From: Lineus longissimus
Lineage: Eukaryota; Nemertea; Pilidiophora; Heteronemertea; Lineidae
Assembly (NCBI RefSeq): GCF_910592395.1
Contig: NC_088308.1
Span: forward strand, 12,169,001 to 12,233,000
Direction of reading: 5' to 3'
Length of the DNA: 64,000 nucleotides
Part shown: piece by piece, positions 35,735-45,952 of the stretch
Position numbering within the stretch: the stretch's first letter is position 1
Layout: every line of letters begins with the position of its first letter
Notes under the pieces: generated by a model
Databases searched by the model: none
The model's input: the letters and a program-made list of their open reading frames with translations, nothing else
What the model was told of the DNA's origin: nothing
Program-made: the position numbers and the translations under genes

Positions 35735-36841
35735 TGAAATGGCCAGGGCCATTGTGCTCACCTCATGTGGAGGAAAGATGGATAAAGAGCATGGTATTGT
35801 GTCATGTAGTGTTAGGTTTGATGTAGGTCCAAGCAATTACAATTTCCCCAAAATGGCCAATTTACAGTACATTCGACCTCTGTGACCTTGAAAAGTAGGT
35901 CAAATCAAAGAAGACCCGGGTGACACATTGAATGGTTGTTAGAATTAGATGTACCTATGATATAAAATTGGTGCCAATCGGGCAAGTCATTACTAAGAAT
36001 AATGGCATTTTGAAGAATTTAGGATTTGGCCCCCTCCCTGGTGGCCAAACGGCAAATCAGATCGCACCAAACTTCGGTACCTGAGATCACCTGACCAAGG
36101 GGTACATGTGTACTTAATTTGTGATCAATAGTCATTGCAGTTAAGAAACGTGCCATAGTTACTGCCTGACGGCGAATTTACGCCATTTGACCTCTGTGAC
36201 CTTGACAAGAAGGTCAAATAAAAAACCTGTGTGACATATACTGTATGGTGGTTAGATGTACCCATGATATCAAATTGGTGGCAATCGGGCAAGAAGTTAA
36301 GGAATAATCACACTTTATAGGTTTTTGGATTTTGCCCCCTGGTGGTCAAGTGGTGAATCATATTGGACCAAACTTCGGTCCCTGAGATCACCTGACTAAG
36401 GGGTAAATGTGTACCAAATTTGGTATCAATAGTCATTGCAGTTTAGAAACGTGCCATCGTTACATCCTAACGGCCAATTTACACCATTTGACCTCTGTGA
36501 CCTTGAAAAGGAGGTCAAATCAAAAACCCGGAGGATATATGATGCACCTTTGCTAGAAGTACCTACCATATTTTTTTCAAAATTTCCCGACTACTATTAA
36601 GGGAGATATTGCATATTTTCACTTTTAACGTTCGGCCCCCTGGTGGCCAAACCATGAAACGAATCGAACCGAAACTTGGTCTCCAAGGTGTCATTACATA
36701 AGGGTACATGTGTACCAAGTTTCAACTCAATAGCTCTAACAGTTACGAAACGTGCCCTGCTAACGGACGACGGACGACGACGACGACGGACGACGGACGC
36801 CACGGTATGGGATAAGCTCACCTCTGCTAAGAGGTGAGCTA
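35735..36841 (+). mobile_element. Helentron-like element, copy H2 (1.1 kb)
   Basis: It is inverted relative to H1. It starts TGAAATGGCCAGGGCC and ends with a GACGACG-type tract (36764-36797) and the hairpin AGCTCACCTC/GAGGTGAGCT at 36815-36840. It has three core monomers with CTCF-like cores (CCCTGGTGGCCAA 36036-36048, GCCCCCTGGTGGTCAAG 36334-36350, GCCCCCTGGTGGCCAA 36635-36650) and three TGACCTctgTGACCTTG modules. It is very similar to H3. Confidence 0.65.
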
Positions 36842-36844
36842 AAA

Positions 36845-37796
36845 AGGAATAAAATATTTGTGGCCTTATGGTCAGTCATCACCACAAATAAGGACAAAGC
36901 AAGGTAGAGACATTTTGTAGCATATCAAGAACATCAAGAATAGATGACTAGTTTAGGAGTTCAGACACTAAGAACATGGTTACATGTTTACTATAGTTAT
37001 CGAGTAATGCAGAAAGACGAAGCGACTCCCCCCATGGTCGTCATAAACCATGCCAAAGAAACTGATGCAAAGTTAACAGATGGCGCTACTATCGATAGAT
37101 AAATGCGTGCTGCAAGTAGACGTTTGAGGAATTTTCAAGATTTTGTATCTGGTTGCGCGTGAGCATGAATAACAACTCCAACTAGCTCAACGCCACTAAG
37201 AGCACATTCACTCAAGGATATTCTCAATGCTTTTTCCCCATTTCAAATGTGGTCACAGGCACTTTAAGATAATGAAAACAAGATACCATACATCCCCCAT
37301 ACAACCTGCAGAAACAACCTGGACATAAAAGAATTAATGTGTATGTGTATTGTTTTTTTTGTTATGTGTATCAGTTGACTTGGGGCTACTTGGACTGCAT
37401 GGCTTGTCATGCGTGTGGGAACCTACCATGTACAGAGCGCAAAATAAGACCAAAAGCTTTTTGTGTGTACACAATATTTATTGGGAAATTGTTGATGAAA
37501 ATGTAATTGCACACTCTGGGCCATGCTGGATTTATTGTCAAATTGAACTGATATCTTTACTGTCCTTCTCACCGCTAGTTACAGCTTTTTTACTGAAGAG
37601 CCCAAGTGGTCACTAACTATTAATTTATTATGCAATATGCATTCCAAAATAATATGCTCATTACTCCTATGTTCAAACAACTTCCTCAAGTCTCTCTTGT
37701 TTAATTAGGGGTAAAGTTTCTGGTGTGATAGACTTTGGACCCTTTCGTCTATTTCTCTGACAGACATCCTAAAACAGTAGTGTAACCTGGTCTTAC
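36845..37796. other. Intergenic stretch, nothing recognised
   Basis: Unique-looking sequence. If the exon at 37797-38182 is real, its downstream exons should lie here or further left, but I could not pick one out. Confidence 0.3.
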
Positions 37797-38182
37797 TTGG
37801 CGACACGAGGAAGTGCCAGTTTTGCCCCCATCCTGAGAACCCAGTAAAAAAGAAGTTAACGCTAACTTTAACACAGGTGCGAACACTCCAGTGGCCAACT
37901 CTGCCATGGCAGGTGATTTACACAAGTAGGCTCGAACTGAACTGTCCACATGGTTGATCACAACCACGTCCCGGACTGGAAAAACACCAGAATCCTGGAA
38001 CATGAAGAATTTCTTTGACAGATATAGGAATCCGTGCAGATACCATGGAAACGTAAAGCTAACAGCACCATGAATAGAGACGAGGGCCCCTCCAGGCTGT
38101 AGCAAACGTACTATTCCGTCCTGGATCAAATGCTTCCGGTAGGCTCCAGTGCTGGGGCCACTGAGATCGAACTCGTTCTTTG
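37797..38182 (-). CDS. Probable internal exon of an unidentified protein
   Basis: On the minus strand, an acceptor-like CAACTAG is followed by 386 nt of open frame ending exactly at a good donor (CAA/GTAAGA). It encodes about 128 residues, including NEFDLSGPSTGAYRKHLIQD, VRLLQPGGALVSIHG and SGVFPVRDVVVINHVDSSVR. LLQPGGALV resembles the strand after motif III of class I SAM-dependent methyltransferases, but I do not recognise the family. It begins only 170 bp past the CPSF4 stop on the same strand. Its own upstream exons would thus have to interleave with CPSF4, unless the real start is within it. A neighbouring gene, a readthrough exon or a captured fragment are all possible. Confidence 0.42.
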
Positions 38183-38351
38183 CTAGTTGTCAACCGGTAC
38201 CAGTCATCCCACGTCTTTCATCACTCACTCATTTTGAATTTCACTATTCCCGTTAGCCACAGAGGTCATTTTGTGGTAAATTTCATTACTTTTCTTTATC
38301 TTTCCCAGTGCAAATGCTAGAACAATGTTATATCACCGAATGTAAATGTTT

Positions 38352-38432
38352 TTAAGACGTTGGAGTCTGAGAATGTAGAAATGCTAAATGTCCTCTTGGG
38401 CACTTGTTGGCATAATGTCCTTTCTCGTTACA
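38352..38432 (-). CDS. CPSF4: CPSF4 terminal coding exon with CCHC knuckle 2
   Basis: After the acceptor ATATTTCATTTCAG it reads [20 protein letters not shown] and so on to a TAA at 38352-38354. It completes the second knuckle and matches the conserved end of CPSF4. No clear AATAAA was found close behind the stop. Confidence 0.9.
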   Translation of the reverse strand, partial: CNEKGHYANKCPRGHLAFLHSQTPTS

Positions 38433-41400
38433 CTGAAATGAAATATAAAAACACTGATATAGGAAGGAATATGGACATCAGAATGATCTGATTAAACGGT
38501 GAACCTGACCCAAAACGTGTTTCTTTGACTTGATCCGCCATGTTTTCAGACGACGCACACAACGTGCGCGCCATCTATCATTAATCTTTGCAACCAACAT
38601 TGTAATTATCAAAAGGTCAAGACCACTTCTCCAGCCAATCACAACGAATGTTTTGTAAAAACAATGCCACGCGACGCAATCACGCACATGGCCACTATTG
38701 TTATCGACGTACTGGGTATATGAACCAAGTAACGACCATCAGCTGTTCATTCCCCGAAGAAGGTTTAAAACACCGAAACGCCGGAAAGATTTGATTACAT
38801 TGTGGAGTTGTTCTTTCATTTATAATCCAAAACGTGTTTGCTCTCATGATCTCCTACATGTAGGATCCTAACTAAATACAATGTGATCTGATCAAATGGT
38901 ATTGATCCGAACCCTAGACATGTTTGCTTTATTGTATCCTACAAGTCGGATCCTAACTAAATACATGTACGACTTCATCAAATGGTGCCAATAATTCCAA
39001 ATATGTTTGATTTAATGGTCTCCTACGAGTCGGATCTTAACTTAACATAATGTGATCTCATCAATGGTGATCCTAACTGAAAACACGTTTGACTATGGTC
39101 TCCTACAACAACACTTACCTTATAACACGTGACTTGATCTAACGGTCTCCGAGGACCTGAAATGAAGCCGGGGGACTGTTGCCGGAATGTTGGTGCCATT
39201 CCTCTTGGTTGGTAGAAAGGTTTAGCTGGTGTTGGAGACTGTTCATTATTGGCCTGTGGATGGTTGTGAGGCTGACCTGCTCCCATTACTTGGATCTGTA
39301 GAAGAAAATATGCAAGATTGAATAAATACTTTTAAAATGATACTGAGTAGTAAATTTTTTTATGCTCTTATACTGACTTTGATATTTCTTAAAGACTTTT
39401 ATCAATCTTTAATGCATTTTATTCAAAATTATATTTTTGGAAGACTTGCATGAATGCATATGCCATGACATTTTGTTGGAATAGATGGGAATAACTCTAG
39501 GATATACTGCCAGAGACTGCCCTGACCAAAATGGCAAACTATTCACAACAGAGATGTGATTTGACTGAATCTACTTACCGGGTGCGATGTGGTTGGAGCC
39601 TTTTGACAGAATGTTGCTTTATGTCCACTTTCACCACAGTTATGGCAGATTATATTCATTTTCTTGGCCTGGGAGACAGGGTCAGGACCAGGTAAATCAA
39701 AACTTGGACTAGAGATATAAAAAACATGCATGTTAATTGTTTCGACAACATTACACTTGTGGCTGAAATAACATCCATGAAAATAGACAATGATACCTCA
39801 CTGTTGGCATTGGTTGTCTCATCTAACACCATCCAGGTGGAGCTAACATTTCACCCAGACTGTTGGAGAAGAGTTTCTGGTTTGGCCAACATTTTATCTC
39901 TGCAGTATTTGGTGAGGCAACCAATCTTGAGTTTGGTGTCAATTCTTTATCATAAATTCCACACAATTCAATGATTGGATTGTCTAATTTCTCATCTTCT
40001 TCTGAACTTATGAGAGGTTGACTATCTTAAAATTTTTTTTATGTATACTCAATAATTAGAGATGTAATCAGGAGTCCACTCTTTTAATCCTTCTGTCAAT
40101 TTTGTTAGAATTCTGACTTTATACTGCCATTGGCCTACCAAGTTGCCTCTCATTTGCCTCTCATTTTGCGGGATCGCTTGGCCATGTTGCCCATTTAATG
40201 CTGTGGCTTTGAGAAAGAGGGGCCATTGAGCTCACCGTATAGGTATTTGGTAATTAGCAATTCATGCTGGTTAAGAAACATGCTCCATGTATAGTATACA
40301 AGATGTATAAACAAAACCTATACATTTTGAAAAATTTCCCTCAGTTTCACATTTGATAATATTTGGAAAAAGGTTCTATGGATGGATATCGGAAGGTAGA
40401 TGATTGGTGGATATTTGCCCAAATTTACAGACTCAGGTTTTCACGCATGAGTGAGCAGGGGCAAATTGCCCAATCCAAGATGAAAGTGATTAGCGTGAAG
40501 TAGTCGTGGGATTTAAGTTGAATCAAAGGTCATTGGAGGGGACAATGGGCATCCATCTTATTTTCCACAAAATGCCAGGTTACAGCAATAACACTTGCCT
40601 TTAGCCACTGTGTCCATTTCATTTCTTAACCCATGACAGCTGTTCCTTCCTTTCAAAGTTAATTCAGTTTGTTTAGAGGAAATGGGATGAAGGGAAGATA
40701 CCAAAAGATAAGTACGGCACGAAGGATCGCCACTTCTGGGGTTGCAGCTATTCTGTTATTTTGGTGTGACTAAAATGTAACGATGCCAATGTAAGACTTC
40801 AGGTGAAGTCAGTTCAAACATTTGGAATCGCGTAGCAGTCTGGAACACCTATTAATTCATTTCATCAGAGTGCTGAGTGCACTTCTCCTGTCCCCAGTGA
40901 CATTGCTGGGCCTAAACAAGTTGAATTAAATTTGAAAGGCAGGAAGTGCAGCCAGGTGTAAAGAAATGAAACCGACATTGTGGCCAAAGTATTTAACCTG
41001 GTAATTTTTTGGCAAACGAGATGGATGCCCATTGTCCCCTCCCATGACATTTGATTCGATTTAAATCCCAACGCTATTTTGCGCAAACCAGCTTTTTCTT
41101 GGAGTGTGCAATTTGCCCCTGCTCACTCATGCGTGACAACTTGGGTCTGCAAATTTGGACAAATATCCACCAATCCCCTACATATCAATATCCAAAGAAA
41201 TTTTTCCAAAAAATCATTTAGGCCATTCAAAATAAATTACTTGTTTATCATCACTCCACCTCACGATATTTGGAGGGGAGGCCCTTTGATATTGATATTT
41301 GATATTTTGTTTGGCGCCAATGTTTGATGGGGAGGGCCTTTGATATTTTTCGGTCATGAACTTGGCAATGTATTCCATTGGGAGGGGCTTTGATATTCGA

Positions 41401-44400
41401 TATTTGATAATTTTTGGACTGACATATTACAAATGTATGTATAAGCCATGTCAAGTTATAATTAGTACAGATGTGTCAGGGAGGCCTAAAAATGTATACA
41501 GTGATCAAATTCCAAAATGGATAGATAAAATAAGGACAGGAGAATACAAATTAAAGTTTAATTACAAAACTTGTATGGACACTGTCAAACTCACCGTTGG
41601 CAAAGGCATTGTACAGTTCAGATAAAGACCAAGTCTCAATAACATCTACACCATACCAGTCCTTCACGCATTTGGCACCCGACGAGATTTTTACCACGAG
41701 GAGCACCATGATCTGCTGATGATTTATTCCCCTGACATTTTACATGTACCGTACAAATCCATGTACTGACACAAGCATGCAAAGTGACAGCAAGCAGCAT
41801 GGCCCCAAGTCTCGCCCATTGAAAACATTCTCCTCATACACCACATAGTGTGTAAGCTTTGGTCAAACATTCATGCGTTGAGCAAGAAATAAAAACACAT
41901 GCGTTTATTCATCTCGATTCCAGGCTCATCGGCAATATATAAAAATAACTGGTAGGCCTATACGCATTTGCCCACGCAGGTATGAGGTTGAGAAAGTATT
42001 GGTTCCAAAATCTCCCCGAGTGTAGTCTCACTGAGTCAATAATTCTTTTGTGTGCTGACAATTCACTTTGAATGAAAATAATTCATTGCCGTTGAGCGAG
42101 ACTGGTGTCACCCCCCTGTACTGAGGTATTGAGACATTTTTTCAGCATCGGCTGGCTGCATGTTTGTTTAGTCGTAACTAATACCACGTGTGATGGCCAG
42201 AACGGGGAAATGGATATCAATTATCAACAGGCCACCGGGTCAGGTAAAATTAGGGCGGTAGGTTGTTTGAATCTGAGTTGGAAGTTGAGTGCACAACTTG
42301 GAGCGGACGGTACCTTGATATTTGATATATCGAATATCAAAATAATCGGCACGGGACCTAATGTCGGGGCGGGCGGTGATGATAAACAAGTAATTTATGT
42401 TGAATGGCCTTAAATGTGGAACTGGGGGTAATTTTTCAAAACGTATAGGTTTTATTTTATTTTTATAAACCCTGCAGAGGTCAAATCATGTGATATATCC
42501 CCTGGTGGCCAAGTCAAGAATCATGTTGGACCGAAATTCGGTGTCTGAGGTTATCTGACCTAAGGGTCATGTGTACCAAGTTGTTAGCTTTAGCGGTCAA
42601 GAAATGTGCCATTGTTACACTCGAATGGCAAATTTTGGCCATTTGACCTTGAAAAACTGGTCAAATCAAGACTCATAAGACATGTGATGCATCCTTGCCT
42701 GGAGTACCTACCATAAAATATGTGTACAAAGTGTACCTGTGTACAAAGTTTCAAGTTTATAGTCCCAGTGGGTAAGAAACGTGCTACTGTTTTTGAAACA
42801 GGACACAGATGCCAGCCGCCGCCAGACACTGCGGTGAGCCAAAAAGCCTGAATATAATTTTTAGACTGGAAGTCAGAAAAAATACACAATTCTGAGCTAA
42901 AAAAACTTATCCACTGAGTAAAATGTTGCTTTGATTTATCGACTGCTGTGGCTCCAAAACTGAGTGGGAAGTAAAAAACCTTGTACCGAGTATTGTGAAA
43001 GAGTCAAACTTACTGTACAAATTTACATTCTTTTCCCTCCAAGCAGAAACCAGAAAGATAATTTGGGCAGATCACTCGTCTTGAATGTCTGTTCTTACAC
43101 AGTGGACCTGCAAGAAGATATTTTACAACGTCTCAAGTACAGTCACAACCGTAGCAATCAATGTGCACAAAGTTTTTGTTAAAATTCTAAAACACCTTGG
43201 GTGCAGTGTATCAATGTATCAGCGACAGAGTGGGTTAAGTATCGCAACCATAACCTCCTGGATAAGTGAAAAAATTTGGTATTGCAATTCATCCCACAGC
43301 AATTACGCAATTGATTGTTTGAAGAAAATAAAAATGTTTGGATCACAGCCAAATGCAAAGTTTGATGTGTTTTAGAATAGAAATTCATACCTCATTCTCA
43401 AAGTAGGTTGTCTCACCAAACACCACTTGGATGGAGGTATCATTATGACCAAAGCACCTTGGTGTTGATCTTCCTTTTTCCCCCTACCCTTGTGGTGTTT
43501 GGTGACACAACCAATACCTTCAGTTCAGTATGAATTCCTTAAAGAGTAAGTAGCATGCAAAATCATGTTTTGGGGTTATTGGATATTTGGAAAGAGCTTG
43601 CAAAAACTAAGAGAATGCTCTTTATTTAATTTTAAAAATCTTGAAAACTGACAAAGTTATGGGCATTTGAAGTTAAGAGATTTGCCCACAGACTTAGGTC
43701 AGACTGCAAAATGAGCAATTCCATTAATGATATGCTAATGAGTATTTGTGACATCACGAGTTGAGCTTCAACTTAATGAGATAATTCAACATGGAATAAA
43801 TTGCATTCTATTTGTGATTTGCTTTTCAAACTGCTGTTATTTACTTGTCATTAGGTTATGTTAACATCTTAACCAAAATTTTGCTTCCAAAATGATAGGT
43901 TATGACGTAACCATGGTAATCCCTATTTTGGGTGAAATTGACATTCCTCAATAAGTGGCCAAAATCATTAAAAGTACGATTGACATTCTGTTCAAAATGA
44001 TAGATAAAACATTCAGCAGGCAGAAATAGTTTCAAAAAATGAGTTGAAATGAAATGATAGGGACCGATGGACATTGTTGTAAACTACAGTGACGGTATCC
44101 AGTTTTACTTCTACTATTCTGATTTTATTGTCTGGTCCGTGTGTATCATCGGTTGATCCTGTACTCCTCAATATGTGCCATTTGGACAGCCCACCTGCTT
44201 GACTACAACAGAATGTTTCAACAACAGAGTTGCAACAAAGTCTATAACGTCACAACGTCATTGAGAAACCACCCATGAGTCATGATGTCATTCAAACTGT
44301 GAACTTCGAACAAGACAGTGCAAGTCAACCCCAGCCACCCTGATGAAGCCTAGAGGGGCAGAAACGCGCGTCAGTGGAGCAACACAACAGCCCAACAATA

Positions 44401-45921
44401 GGGATCGATGGACATTGTTGTAAACTACAGTGACGGTATCCAGTTTTACTTCTACTATTTTGAAATGAAATGATACCAATTTCTTTAAAATGACAATAGA
44501 GAGCGATTACATAATAATCTTTGATTACATAATGAAGATTTTGGGTGAAAATACATCATTTTCCTGTCATGTACCCACAATATAAGTTTCATCAAGATTT
44601 AACAAAAAATGAAACGGCCAGGGGCCATTGTGCTCACCGTAAGTATTTTTAGTAGACAGTTACAGAAAGTGCTACAGTATGACAATGGTGAATATATTTT
44701 TAACTTTGACCTCAGTGACCCTGACAGGTAGGTCAAATAACAAACCAGGGTGATATGTGATGTAGACACATCCACCTGACCATAACAATTTCATCACTCG
44801 TTACACTACAGCAATCGGCAAAAAACGATTTCCAAGATGGCCGCCAAATTAAATCTATGGCACCAAATGAATAAAAAAATGAAGAAAATGTAAGATAGAA
44901 CTCAGAAAAGAAAAAAGGAAAAGATGAAAAATAAAAATATTTTTGGCTGTCCTTGACCGGGGTTTGAACTCACGACCTTTTGATTGCCACAATACGAGGA
45001 AAAACCCACAAAAGATGCAATTTCGGCCATATTTGAATTCCGATCTGGCTGAAACTTGGCATACAAATAGTGGCTTCTTAGATTCATCATTACACAAAAT
45101 TAAAACTCTTTACATTGAACAACGACAAAACGTACCAAGAACGGTAAAGTTTTCAACTTTGACCTCTGTGAACTTGAAAGGTGGGTCAAATCAAAAACCT
45201 GTAAGATATGTGATGTATCCTTGCTGGGAGTACCTACCATGAAACTTTTATCAAAAACAAATCAGTAATAAGCGAGAAATCACACTTTTTGAGTTTTGAG
45301 TTTGGGCCCCTGGTGGCCAAGTCAATAATCAGAACGAACCAAAATTCAGTGTAAAAGGTCAACTGACCTAGGGGGTCATTTGTTCAAAGTTTCAAGTTCA
45401 TTACTGTTGCAGTTGAGAAACGTGCCATAGTTACACTCAAACGGCCAATTTACGCCATTTGACCTCTGCGACCTTAAAAAGTACGTCAAATCCGAAAAAT
45501 CGTGCAACATCTGAGGTAACCTTGCTAGGGGTCCCTGCCATAAAAATTTCATCAAAAACAATTTGCTAATTAACAGGCTATTGCACTTCTTACTTTTTCA
45601 GTTTTGGCCCCCTGGTGGCAAAGTCAAGAATCAGATCAGGCTGAAATTCAGCACCAGAGGTTATCTGATATAGGGGGTTATATGTACCAAGTTTCAAGCT
45701 CATAGCTTTGGTGGTTGAGAAACGTGCCATAGTTACACTCAAACGGCCAATTCACGCCATTTGACCTCTGCGACCTTGAAAAGTAGATCAAATTAAAAAC
45801 CCGTACGATATATGATGTATCCTTGCTATGAGTACCTACCACAAAAGTTTTATCGAAAACAAGACACTAATAAGCGAGATATCACACGTGCCACTGTTTT
45901 TGAACTAGGATACGACGGACA

Positions 45922-45952
<31 letters not shown>

